Made by a program: the position numbers and the translations under genes. Below are positions 1 to 6,245 of a DNA stretch of 7,793 bases, piece by piece. The notes under the pieces are model-generated. The model was not told where the DNA came from. It saw only the letters and a program-made list of their open reading frames with translations, and did not search any database. Within the stretch, counting starts at the first letter, position 1. Each line of letters begins with the position of its first letter. The stretch is from Jatrophihabitans sp. (GTDB lineage: Bacteria; Actinomycetota; Actinomycetes; Mycobacteriales; Jatrophihabitantaceae): positions 1 to 7,793 of the forward strand of contig JAOPVG010000458.1 in the NCBI GenBank assembly GCA_025966255.1. The letters are read 5' to 3'.

Positions 1-272
1 AGGTGCCGGTCTGCGTGGCCTACGACGTCAACGGCACGCGCCACGACGAGCTGCCCATGAACCAGGCCGACTTCGACCGCGCCATCCCGATCTACGAGAC
101 CTTCCCCGGCTGGCGCGAGGACATCTCGAAGGCCCGGACGCTCGACGAACTGCCCCGCAACGCGCGCGACTACGTGTCAGCAATCGAGAAGATGATCAAG
201 GCCCCGATTTCAGCCATCGGCGTGGGTCCGGGCCGCGATGAGACGATCACGGTGCGCGACCTTCTTGACTGA
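1..272 (+). CDS. purA: Adenylosuccinate synthetase, C-terminal 89 residues (5' end outside window)
   Basis: The enzyme joins IMP and aspartate using GTP to give adenylosuccinate, the first of two steps from IMP to AMP, in the cytosol. Only the C-terminal fifth is present. The first complete codon is GTG at 3, and the frame is open to the left edge, so this GTG is internal rather than a start. Seen directly: [11 protein letters not shown], then a FPGW segment followed by [16 protein letters not shown], and the near-terminal block [16 protein letters not shown]. This is the conserved C-terminal end of bacterial PurA (family knowledge), including the base-recognition and dimer-side GVGPGR motif. 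It ends with TGA at 270-272, two residues after the usual VRDLL ending, so the C-terminus looks intact. The next gene starts 39 bases downstream. Recognition is secure; only the start is unknown. Confidence 0.96.
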   Translation, partial: VPVCVAYDVNGTRHDELPMNQADFDRAIPIYETFPGWREDISKARTLDELPRNARDYVSAIEKMIKAPISAIGVGPGRDETITVRDLLD

Positions 273-299
273 GACTGTTACTTAGCGCACTCATATGTG

Positions 300-305
300 C
301 ACACT
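300..305 (+). promoter_or_regulatory. Candidate -10 element for the first propeller gene
   Basis: CACACT lies exactly 6 nt before the ATG at 312, with A at -11 and T at -7 relative to that ATG. There is no Shine-Dalgarno sequence upstream of the ATG. Position 1 is C rather than T, so on its own this is weak. It gains weight because five other genes in the window show the same arrangement. Confidence 0.35.
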
Positions 306-311
306 GATCTC

Positions 312-1688
312 ATGTCGGTCCGTAGCGCGGCTCTTCCTCTCGTCCTGCTCGCTCTCGTGGCTTCGGCCGCGACCGGAGGCGCGGCGAAGGCCGAGCCGAA
401 TCGCGCTGCGCCGGCGCCCACCGCTGTCAAGGCGACCTACGCGGACTGGCCGACGTACCACGGCAATGGATACCGGGACGGATTTGCCCACACGATGCCG
501 GCGGTCAGCGGCGCACCGCGCGTCGTCAAGAAGCTGGCCCTCGACGGCAAGGTCTACGCCGCGCCGATTGTCGTCAGGGGCGTCCTCATCGTCGCCACCG
601 AGAACAACACCGTCTACGCGTTCGACGCCGCGTATCGGAAACTCTGGGCGCGACACCTGGGCCCGCCGTCGCGAGCGTCCGAGCGCCCGTGCGGCAACAT
701 CGACCCGCTCGGCATCACCGGTACGCCGGCCTACGACGGGACGCGCAATTCGGTCTACGTCGCGCCGGAGTACAGCGGCGCTCCGCCCCGCCACGAATTG
801 GTGTCGCTGAACTTCTCCACCGGTGCGGTGTTGTGGCACAAGAGTCTCGACCGGCCGGGTGTCGATGCCAGAGTGATGCAGCAGCGCGGCGCATTGACGA
901 TCTTCGGCGCCCGCGTATGGGTGCCGTTCGGGGGGCTGGCTGGTGACTGCGGCGCATATAAGGGCCGGTTGGTCGGCTTGCAACGTACGGACGGGTTGCA
1001 CCCACTGGCCTACACGGTGCCGACCGCGCGCGAGGCCGGCATCTGGGCACCGCCCGGACCCGTCGTCGACCTCTACGGTCACCTGCTCGTCGCCGTAGGC
1101 AACGGCGCATCGGGCGTCGGTGGAAAGTACGACTTCAGCGACTCGATTCTCGAGCTGAACTCCTCGGCCACCCTCACCGACTCGTTCTCGCCCAGCACGT
1201 GGGCGAGTGACAACGACGCCGATCTCGACCTCGGCTCGCAAGGCCCGGCGATTGTCAGTCAGTGGATCTTCACCGCCGGCAAGTCCGGCACGGCCTACGT
1301 GCTGCGGCGTACTCACCTCGGTGGCATCGGCGGCCAGGTCAGCCAGGCCACCGTGTGCCGGTCCTTCGGTGGCACGGCGGTCGACATCAACACCGTCTAT
1401 GTCCCGTGTACCGACGGCCTGCGCGCCGTGCACATCGGCTCCACGGGACAGATGCAGGTGCTGTGGCACGCCGCGGCCGCAACCAACGGCTCGCCGGTGA
1501 TCGGCGGCGGGCGCATCTGGTCCCTCGACGCCGGTGCCGGTCTGCTCCAAGCGCTCGACCCGAAGACGGGCCAGTCCCGTGGGCAGGTGAGCGTGGGCGC
1601 CACGACGCGCTTCGCCACACCGGCGATCTACGGCCGCAATGTGTACATCCCGACGCTGGCCGGAGCAACGGTCGTCGCCACGTCCTGA
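312..1688 (+). CDS. Secreted PQQ-like beta-propeller protein (paralogue 1)
   Basis: A 458-residue exported protein, probably an extracytoplasmic binding or scaffold propeller; substrate unknown. The start is the ATG at 312, which gives a compact Sec signal peptide: a short SVRS basic end, a Leu/Val/Ala core at about residues 6-20, and likely cleavage after AKA at 25-27. GTG at 297 would add five residues and remains possible. No lipobox cysteine is present, unlike the next gene. The mature protein opens with DWPTYHG (from residue 45), an entry motif seen in PQQ/BamB-like propellers, followed by repeated blade strands such as [29 protein letters not shown] and a final ALDPKTG blade. Four cysteines (127, 213, 349, 366) are shared with the downstream paralogue and could form disulfides. 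I see no vicinal Cys-Cys or other quinoprotein dehydrogenase hallmark, so enzymatic activity is not supported. It lies 39 bases after purA and 25 bases before its paralogue. Codon use looks slightly less GC-biased than in its neighbours. Confidence 0.88.
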   Translation: MSVRSAALPLVLLALVASAATGGAAKAEPNRAAPAPTAVKATYADWPTYHGNGYRDGFAHTMPAVSGAPRVVKKLALDGKVYAAPIVVRGVLIVATENNTVYAFDAAYRKLWARHLGPPSRASERPCGNIDPLGITGTPAYDGTRNSVYVAPEYSGAPPRHELVSLNFSTGAVLWHKSLDRPGVDARVMQQRGALTIFGARVWVPFGGLAGDCGAYKGRLVGLQRTDGLHPLAYTVPTAREAGIWAPPGPVVDLYGHLLVAVGNGASGVGGKYDFSDSILELNSSATLTDSFSPSTWASDNDADLDLGSQGPAIVSQWIFTAGKSGTAYVLRRTHLGGIGGQVSQATVCRSFGGTAVDINTVYVPCTDGLRAVHIGSTGQMQVLWHAAAATNGSPVIGGGRIWSLDAGAGLLQALDPKTGQSRGQVSVGATTRFATPAIYGRNVYIPTLAGATVVATS

Positions 1689-1701
1689 GCGCAGCGCCCG
1701 G

Positions 1702-1707
1702 CAGACT
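1702..1707 (+). promoter_or_regulatory. Candidate -10 element for the lipoprotein propeller gene
   Basis: CAGACT sits 6 nt before the ATG at 1714, again with A at -11 and T at -7. It resembles the CACACT found at the same distance from the start of the upstream paralogue, so the start region may have been duplicated with the gene. No ribosome binding site is visible in the 25-base gap. Read-through from the upstream gene is an alternative. Confidence 0.35.
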
Positions 1708-1713
1708 GTGTTC

Positions 1714-3141
1714 ATGACCGCTCGTCGCAGCTCGGTCGCCGTCGTCCTGAGTGCCGTGGTCGCGCTGCTCGCCGGGTGCACGCGCAGCGGGTCGGCCGGC
1801 TCGGCGGCCTCGCCGCCATCGACCGCACCCGGTACAACGCCGAGCACGGCGTCGTCGCCCTCGACGGCCGGCACCGCGCCGGCGACCACCGCCGCCGACT
1901 GGCCGACGTATCACGGCACGCCGGACCGACGCGGAGTCTCGACGTCCATGCCTGCGGTGCACGGCCCGCCGAAGGTGCGCCAGCGGCTGAAGCTCGACGG
2001 CGCGGTGTACGCCTCGCCGATCGTCGTCGGCGGCCTGACGGTCGTGGCCACGGAGAACGACACCGTGTACGCCTTCGATCCCGAATACCGGCAGGTGTGG
2101 AAAAGGCACCTCGGCTCGCCGTCGCCGGCCGGCGAACGCGAATGCGGCAACATCGACCCGCTCGGCATCACCGGCACGCCCGTGTACGACGCGACGACCG
2201 GCCTCGTCTACGTGGCGACCGAGTACGGCGGACCGCCGCGCCACGAACTCGTCGCGCTCGATCTGGCCCACGGCTCGGAGCGATGGCGACGCGGGATCGA
2301 CCTGCCCGGCACCGAGACGAAGGCAATGCAGGAACGCGGCGCGCTGGCGGTCTCGGGCGGGCGCGTGTGGGTGCCCTTCGGCGGCCTCACCGGCGATTGC
2401 GGCGGCTACAAGGGCCGGGTCGTCGGGGTGCCCCTCGACGACACGGGCGCGACGATTGCCTACACCGTGCCGACCACCCGGGAGGCCGGCACCTGGGCGC
2501 CCCCCGGGCCCTCGGTCGACGCCGACGGCAATCTCTACGTCTCCGTGGGCAACGGTGAGTCCGGCGTCGGCGACCCCTACGACTACAGCGACTCGATCCT
2601 CAAGATCTCGCCGAAGACGGCCAAGCTCACCGACTCCTTTTCCCCCACGACGTGGGCGACGGACAACGCGAGCGACCTCGACCTCGGCTCGCAGGGCCCG
2701 ACCCTCGTCGGGCCGTGGGTGTTCATCGCCGGCAAGTCAGGCACCGCGTACGTGCTGCGCCGCGGGCATCTCGGCGCCATCGGCGGCCAGGTGAGCCAGG
2801 CCGAGGTGTGCAAGTCATTCGGTGGCACAGCGGTCGGGGGTGACATCGTCTACATGCCGTGCACGGACGGCGTGCGGGCCGTGCGCATCGACTCGGCCGG
2901 CACGATGCACGTGCTCTGGCACGCCGCCGATGCGATCCAGGGTTCGCCGGTCGTCGGCGGCGGACGGGTCTGGGCCCTCGCGCAGGACGCCGGGGTGCTG
3001 CACGCGCTCGATCCGACGACGGGCAAGACCCGCGAGCAGGTCGGGGTCGGCGCCACGAGTCGCTTCGCCACGCCCGCCCTGTACCGCAACGAGGTGCTCG
3101 TGCCGACCCTCGCCGGACTCACCATCGTCACCACGTCCTGA
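1714..3141 (+). CDS. Lipoprotein PQQ-like beta-propeller (paralogue 2)
   Basis: A 475-residue predicted lipoprotein whose propeller domain is roughly 60-65% identical by eye to the preceding gene across about 415 residues. The ATG at 1714 gives a textbook type II signal: TARR, a hydrophobic stretch at residues 7-20, and lipobox LLAGC with the lipidated Cys at 22. Residues 23-61 form a Ser/Thr/Ala/Pro-rich flexible linker, then DWPTYHG at 62 begins the propeller. Blade-like strands follow in order: [48 protein letters not shown], and a final ALDPTTGKT blade; I count roughly seven to eight. Cys144, Cys229, Cys366 and Cys383 match the four cysteines of the paralogue. An in-frame start at 1639 lies inside the upstream gene and would bury the lipobox, so it is rejected; GTG at 1708 is a minor alternative. 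The family (PQQ-binding-like propeller repeats) is clear. The role is not: it is probably a cell-surface counterpart of the secreted copy. Confidence 0.9.
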   Translation: MTARRSSVAVVLSAVVALLAGCTRSGSAGSAASPPSTAPGTTPSTASSPSTAGTAPATTAADWPTYHGTPDRRGVSTSMPAVHGPPKVRQRLKLDGAVYASPIVVGGLTVVATENDTVYAFDPEYRQVWKRHLGSPSPAGERECGNIDPLGITGTPVYDATTGLVYVATEYGGPPRHELVALDLAHGSERWRRGIDLPGTETKAMQERGALAVSGGRVWVPFGGLTGDCGGYKGRVVGVPLDDTGATIAYTVPTTREAGTWAPPGPSVDADGNLYVSVGNGESGVGDPYDYSDSILKISPKTAKLTDSFSPTTWATDNASDLDLGSQGPTLVGPWVFIAGKSGTAYVLRRGHLGAIGGQVSQAEVCKSFGGTAVGGDIVYMPCTDGVRAVRIDSAGTMHVLWHAADAIQGSPVVGGGRVWALAQDAGVLHALDPTTGKTREQVGVGATSRFATPALYRNEVLVPTLAGLTIVTTS

Positions 3142-3148
3142 GCCGCTC

Positions 3149-3180
3149 GCCCAGACGCCCAGACGCCCAGACGCCCAGAC
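3149..3180 (+). repeat. Four perfect tandem copies of an 8-bp unit
   Basis: GCCCAGAC is repeated four times without error, at 3149, 3157, 3165 and 3173, starting eight bases after the stop codon of the lipoprotein propeller gene. The unit is non-coding in the accepted annotation. A related single stretch, CGCCCGGCAGAC (1695-1706), follows the stop codon of the upstream paralogue at the same place. The array therefore looks like expansion of a sequence already present after the gene. Perfect short tandem repeats like this can change copy number by slippage. Confidence 0.9.
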
Positions 3181-3238
3181 CAACGGGACCGACGGGCCGT
3201 GGACCACGATCTACGGGCCCGACGCGAAGTGCCAGGTT

Positions 3239-3268
3239 CGGACCACCAGTCCGGGGTGCCCGGGCACC
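3239..3268 (+). promoter_or_regulatory. Adjacent inverted repeats upstream of purD (operator or terminator)
   Basis: Two dyads stand side by side. The first is CGGAC/GTCCG separated by five bases (3239-3253). The second is a perfect 14-bp palindrome, GGTGCCCGGGCACC, at 3255-3268. The palindrome ends 7 bases before the candidate purD -10 element, so it covers the region where a -35 element would be; a repressor bound there could block polymerase. Alternatively the pair could act as a GC-rich terminator for the propeller genes, but no T-run follows. The symmetry is plainly visible; which role it plays is inference. Confidence 0.45.
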
Positions 3269-3275
3269 GCCTCGC

Positions 3276-3281
3276 TACGCT
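3276..3281 (+). promoter_or_regulatory. Candidate -10 element giving leaderless purD
   Basis: TACGCT matches the actinobacterial TANNNT -10 pattern and lies exactly 6 nt before the GTG start at 3288. If transcription begins 7 nt after the element, the mRNA starts with the start codon. No Shine-Dalgarno sequence is present, and no good -35 hexamer is seen. Confidence 0.55.
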
Positions 3282-3287
3282 CGCCGC

Positions 3288-4538
3288 GTGCGTGTCCTCG
3301 TCGTCGGATCAGGCGCCCGCGAGCACGCCCTCTGCCTGGCGCTCGCCGCCGATCCGTCCGTCACTGCGCTGGTCTGCGCACCCGGGAATGCCGGGACGGC
3401 CGCGATCGCCGAACAGCGCGGTGTCGACCCGCTCGATCCCGCCGCTGTGGGCGCGCTCGCCCGCGAGTTGCACGCCGACCTGGTCGTGGTCGGCCCGGAA
3501 GCACCGCTCGTAGCGGGCGTGGCCGATGCGGTGCGCCAAGCCGGGATCGCGTGCTTCGGCCCGTCCCGCGAGGCGGCTCAACTCGAGGGCAGCAAAGCGT
3601 TCGCGAAGGACGTGATGGCCGTCGCGGGGGTCCCCACCGCCGCCGCCCGCGTGTGCGTCACCGCCGCCGAGGCCGAGGCCGCCCTCGACGAGTTCGGTCC
3701 GCCCTACGTCGTCAAGGACGACGGGCTCGCGGCCGGTAAGGGCGTGGTCGTCACCTCCGATCGCGACGTCGCGCTCGCCCACGCCGCGGCCTGCGAGCGG
3801 GTCGTCATCGAGGAGTATCTGGACGGCCCGGAGGTGTCGCTGTTCTGCATCACCGACGGCGACACCGTCGTGCCGCTGCTCCCGGCACAGGACTTCAAGC
3901 GCATCGGCGACAGCGACACCGGGCCGAACACCGGCGGGATGGGCGCCTACGCCCCGCTGCCGTGGCTGCCCCCGGGCCTGACCAGCGACGTTGTGCGCAG
4001 GGTGGCGATCCCGACCGTTCAGGAGATGGCTCGTCGCGGCACCCCGTTCGCCGGCCTGCTCTACATCGGTCTGGCCCTGACGGGCAAGGGGCCGCGCGTG
4101 GTCGAGTTCAACGCCCGCTTCGGCGATCCGGAGACGCAGGTCGTGCTGGCCCTGCTCGATTCGCCGCTCGGGGCGTTGCTCCAGGCGGCGGCGACCGGAC
4201 GCCTGGCCACGCATCCCCGGCCCCGATGGCGCGACGGTTCGGCCGTCACCGTGGTGCTGGCCGCGGCCGACTATCCCGGCCCGCCGCGCACCGGCGATGT
4301 GATCACCGGGTCCGAGCAGGAGGGGGTCGTGCACGCGGGCACCCGCCGCCGCGACGACGGAGCCGTGGTCTCCTCGGGCGGGCGCGTCCTGTCGGCCACC
4401 GCGGTCGGCGCGACGCTCGCCGAGGCGCGCCACCGCGCATACGACCTCCTCGCGGCGATCGACCTGCCGGGCGGGCAGTTCCGCACCGACATCGCACTGC
4501 GGGCCGTGGAGGGCACGATCGAGGCCAGCCCGGCTTGA
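3288..4538 (+). CDS. purD: Phosphoribosylamine-glycine ligase (GAR synthetase)
   Basis: A 416-residue cytosolic enzyme that uses ATP to join glycine to 5-phosphoribosylamine, giving glycinamide ribonucleotide, the second step of de novo purine synthesis. The length is normal for the family. The GTG at 3288 places the N-terminal [13 protein letters not shown] motif at residue 3, as in homologues. The open frame continues far upstream, but that part reads across the spacer and the propeller gene. Seen in order: an N-terminal Rossmann-like domain; ATP-grasp elements [18 protein letters not shown] and [10 protein letters not shown] (from Lys143); [30 protein letters not shown] (from Pro199); the metal-binding NARFGDPE (from Asn275); and the C-terminal domain with [15 protein letters not shown] and a closing FRTDIALRA. 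No key motif is missing. It stands alone between spacers of 146 and 91 bases, with its own candidate -10 box and a palindrome upstream, so it is probably transcribed by itself. Confidence 0.97.
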   Translation: MRVLVVGSGAREHALCLALAADPSVTALVCAPGNAGTAAIAEQRGVDPLDPAAVGALARELHADLVVVGPEAPLVAGVADAVRQAGIACFGPSREAAQLEGSKAFAKDVMAVAGVPTAAARVCVTAAEAEAALDEFGPPYVVKDDGLAAGKGVVVTSDRDVALAHAAACERVVIEEYLDGPEVSLFCITDGDTVVPLLPAQDFKRIGDSDTGPNTGGMGAYAPLPWLPPGLTSDVVRRVAIPTVQEMARRGTPFAGLLYIGLALTGKGPRVVEFNARFGDPETQVVLALLDSPLGALLQAAATGRLATHPRPRWRDGSAVTVVLAAADYPGPPRTGDVITGSEQEGVVHAGTRRRDDGAVVSSGGRVLSATAVGATLAEARHRAYDLLAAIDLPGGQFRTDIALRAVEGTIEASPA

Positions 4539-4567
4539 GGCGCATCCACCGCATCTAGCCTGGGTCG

Positions 4568-4585
4568 CGATCCGGAAACGGGTCG
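4568..4585 (+). terminator. Hairpin with GNRA tetraloop after purD
   Basis: CGATCCG-GAAA-CGGGTCG forms a 7-bp RNA stem (one G-U pair) capped by a GAAA tetraloop, starting 30 bases after the purD stop. No U-run follows, so it is not a classical intrinsic terminator. GC-rich actinobacteria are often said to use hairpins without U-tracts. It could also act as an mRNA 3'-end stabiliser. The stem is visible; termination is inferred. Confidence 0.4.
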
Positions 4586-4617
4586 ATCACGCCGGGTGCG
4601 ATCGGCCGTTGCGGCCT

Positions 4618-4623
4618 TACCCT
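4618..4623 (+). promoter_or_regulatory. Candidate -10 element giving a leaderless membrane-protein gene
   Basis: TACCCT fits TANNNT and sits exactly 6 nt before the GTG at 4630, the same geometry as at purD. The region upstream also contains GGGTGC (4594-4599), a hexamer found ahead of the purD -10 box as well, though at a slightly different spacing. No ribosome binding site is seen. Confidence 0.55.
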
Positions 4624-4629
4624 GACGGC

Positions 4630-5364
4630 GTGGCGCGCGACGACTACCCGGACGTCGATTTCGTTGTGGGCCCGCCCGATCCGGCCGCCGACGAAGAGCT
4701 GCCCGAGCCGAAGGATCGAGCCGGGCCGCTATGGCAGCGGCTCAAGCGCCCGCTCAGCATCGCCGCGATCCTCGCCGTCGTCGCCACGACGGCCGTGAAG
4801 CTGTCCTCGTTCAGCGACGGGACGGCGTCGGCCGCGCAGGACCACGCGACGCCGAGGCCGACTACATCCACCCACGTCCGCCCGGGCGATCTCGCCGGCC
4901 AGAGCATCCCCGTCAACTTCCCGGTCGCAGGCCGGGGGGACGGGATCATCACCGACCGCGGCAACGACGTGCCGTGCCCGCCGTCGCACGCCTGCCTGTC
5001 CATCCACGCAGTGCCGCCCACGGTCATTGACGCGGTGCGAGCCCGGTTCCCGGGCGCATCCGACCAGTCGTCGACCACGGTGCAGTTCACCGACCACACC
5101 GTCCATCGCGTGGTCCTGTGGCTGCGCTCGATGCACGTCGCGGTCGACAAGGGCCAGCTCGACATCCGCATCGTCCCGCTCGCGCCCGGCGACCCGAACG
5201 ACGCGGGCTACAGCACCGACGGCACCGGGTTGCTCGCGTACACCCACCGCCGGCTCGCGGGCTACACGGTGGAAGTGGTGGCGCACCTTTCCCACACCAC
5301 GAAGGTGCCGTTCGCCCAACTCGCCGAGCTGGCCACGGACGTGCGCTTGGTGGCCGTCCGATGA
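4630..5364 (+). CDS. Single-pass membrane protein of unknown function (paralogue 1)
   Basis: I do not recognise the family. The 244-residue product has an acidic N-terminal segment with PDVDFVV (residues 7-13) and DEELPEP (21-27), then a basic RLKRP stop and a hydrophobic helix at about residues 41-60. By charge, the N-terminus should be cytosolic and the rest outside. A polar linker follows, then Cys116 and Cys122 (CX5C, directly followed by LS) and a C-terminal domain with VIDAVRARFPGA and a closing LATDVRLV. The GTG at 4630 was chosen because it aligns with the start of the next gene, has a TANNNT box 6 nt upstream, and avoids a TTG extension at 4609. All these features recur in the paralogue immediately downstream, and the N-terminal tag recurs in the partial gene at the right edge. 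The external CX5C pair could form a disulfide. It might be an anchor or anti-sigma-like membrane protein, but nothing specific supports that. Confidence 0.8.
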   Translation: MARDDYPDVDFVVGPPDPAADEELPEPKDRAGPLWQRLKRPLSIAAILAVVATTAVKLSSFSDGTASAAQDHATPRPTTSTHVRPGDLAGQSIPVNFPVAGRGDGIITDRGNDVPCPPSHACLSIHAVPPTVIDAVRARFPGASDQSSTTVQFTDHTVHRVVLWLRSMHVAVDKGQLDIRIVPLAPGDPNDAGYSTDGTGLLAYTHRRLAGYTVEVVAHLSHTTKVPFAQLAELATDVRLVAVR

Positions 5365-5371
5365 GAGCTCG

Positions 5372-5396
5372 CGGCGGACCGGTTGCCAACCCGCCG
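5372..5396 (+). other. Imperfect hairpin between the two membrane-protein genes
   Basis: In the 54-base gap, CGGCG (5372-5376) can pair with CGCCG (5392-5396), and inside it GGTT (5381-5384) pairs with AACC (5388-5391) around a GCC loop, leaving a four-base bulge on the left side. It is a weak structure that could be a partial terminator or a processing site, or simply chance in GC-rich DNA. Confidence 0.2.
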
Positions 5397-5406
5397 TTCG
5401 GCCGCG

Positions 5407-5412
5407 GACGCT
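5407..5412 (+). promoter_or_regulatory. Candidate degenerate -10 element for the second membrane-protein gene
   Basis: GACGCT differs from the purD element TACGCT only at the first base and lies at the same 6-nt distance from the GTG at 5419. The first T of the consensus is missing, so promoter strength is doubtful. Co-transcription from the upstream paralogue is equally plausible. Confidence 0.35.
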
Positions 5413-5418
5413 GAGCCC

Positions 5419-6231
5419 GTGCCCGGCCACGACGTTCCCGGCGACGACGTTCCCGACGTCGACTTCGTCGTCCACGAGGCCGGACCCGGGTCCGACGAGG
5501 AGTTACCTCAGCCCCCTGAGCGCGCCTGGCCGCGGCTGCGCCGCGCGCAGCGTCCGCTCGCCGTCGCCGCCGGTCTCGCGGTGGCTGCGGCGGCCGTGGT
5601 CAAGCTGATCTCGGTCAGCGACGACAACTCTGCGCCGGTCGCCAAGCCGTCCAACACCCCGAACCCCACCACCGCGTCCTCGTTCGTGATCCAGGTGCCG
5701 GCGCCGGACGTGTTTCCCAGCGGCGTGGTCCTGGACTCGTCGTCCGGCCGGATCCTGGTCCAACTGCCCAGCGGCTCCGTCGTGACCCTGGATCCGTCCG
5801 GGGGGCAGGTGGTCCGCCCGACCCTGCCCGCCGACCCGGCCGCCTGCCTGCCTGGGGTGTCGTGCATCTCGTCGCCGGACGTGCCGGACGGGGTGCTCGC
5901 GGCGGTGCGGGCCCACTTTCCGGGCGCGCGGCTGCAGTCCGCCACCACGGTTCTCACCCGCGGCGACGCTCCCGGATCACGCCTGTGGTTCCGGCAGCTG
6001 AATGCCGAGGTCGGCGGGTACGACATCCTGCTCCGGGTCCGGCAGCCGCGCGATTCCGTCCAGTTGACCGACAATCGGATCTCGGTCGATCGACGGTCGA
6101 TTACCTCCGTCGCGGTGCGTTCGCACGGGCTCACCGTGCAGGTGCAGGTCGACGCGCCGGCCGCGCATCCGGCGGACCTGCAGACCGTGCGGCGCCTCGC
6201 CACGGACGCCCGGCTGCTCGTGACGAGCTGA
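5419..6231 (+). CDS. Single-pass membrane protein of unknown function (paralogue 2)
   Basis: Family not recognised; a diverged tandem copy of the gene just upstream. The 270-residue product repeats the same plan: acidic cytosolic tag with PDVDFVV (residues 12-18) and DEELPQP (26-32), basic RLRRAQRP, and a hydrophobic helix at about 46-66 ending VKLIS, where the paralogue has VKLSS. A longer Ser/Pro/Val-rich linker follows, then Cys143 and Cys149 (CX5C followed by IS) and a C-terminal domain with VLAAVRAHFPGA, SATTV and a final LATDARLL. The tag itself contains a small duplication, HDVPG then DDVPD (5428-5457). The GTG at 5419 aligns with the paralogue's start; TTG at 5383 would add 12 residues with no counterpart. 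It ends 14 or 17 bases before purB, so it could be co-transcribed with it. The conserved tag and CX5C suggest a partner on each side of the membrane (inference). Confidence 0.8.
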   Translation: MPGHDVPGDDVPDVDFVVHEAGPGSDEELPQPPERAWPRLRRAQRPLAVAAGLAVAAAAVVKLISVSDDNSAPVAKPSNTPNPTTASSFVIQVPAPDVFPSGVVLDSSSGRILVQLPSGSVVTLDPSGGQVVRPTLPADPAACLPGVSCISSPDVPDGVLAAVRAHFPGARLQSATTVLTRGDAPGSRLWFRQLNAEVGGYDILLRVRQPRDSVQLTDNRISVDRRSITSVAVRSHGLTVQVQVDAPAAHPADLQTVRRLATDARLLVTS

Positions 6232-6236
6232 CGCGG

Positions 6237-6242
6237 GACAAT
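6237..6242 (+). promoter_or_regulatory. Candidate -10 element for purB
   Basis: GACAAT lies 6 nt before the GTG at 6249 and 3 nt before the ATG at 6246. It resembles TATAAT at four of six positions. The 6-nt spacing seen at the other genes would favour the GTG as the leaderless start. It overlaps the very short gap after the upstream gene, so operon read-through is also possible. Confidence 0.35.
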
Positions 6243-6245
6243 GAC

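Noticed and set aside
265..270. TTGACT as a -35 box for the first propeller gene
   Set aside because: It lies inside the last codons of purA, and the gap to the candidate -10 at 300-305 is 29 bases, too long for a sigma-70-type promoter.
287..300. Short inverted repeat GCAC...GTGC between purA and the first propeller gene as a terminator
   Set aside because: The stem has only four base pairs and no T-run follows, so it is within chance expectation.
291..1889. A 532-codon open frame on the minus strand across the first propeller gene
   Set aside because: It is antisense to a gene with clear signal peptide and propeller motifs. Its product is Arg/Gly/Ala-rich with no recognisable domain, as expected for a shadow frame in GC-rich coding DNA.
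312..3141. Calling the two propellers PQQ-dependent alcohol or glucose dehydrogenases
   Set aside because: The blade repeats fit the PQQ-like fold, but no vicinal disulfide, cytochrome motif or convincing catalytic signature is visible, so only a propeller-fold annotation is supported.
3149..3180. Possible CRISPR or integration-related repeat
   Set aside because: The 8-bp units are directly contiguous with no spacers and are far too short. No cas gene, integrase or tRNA is nearby.
2859..3287. In-frame open extension upstream of purD, suggesting a longer fused protein
   Set aside because: The extra codons read through the end of the lipoprotein gene in a different frame and through the tandem repeat. 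Homologues start right at the [13 protein letters not shown] motif.
3309..4433. A 374-codon minus-strand open frame opposite purD
   Set aside because: purD is unmistakable in the opposite strand, and the antisense product has low-complexity composition and no family motif.
5862..6245. In-frame open extension upstream of purB
   Set aside because: It overlaps the second membrane-protein gene in another frame and has shadow-like composition. PurB homologues begin near IPNVLA.
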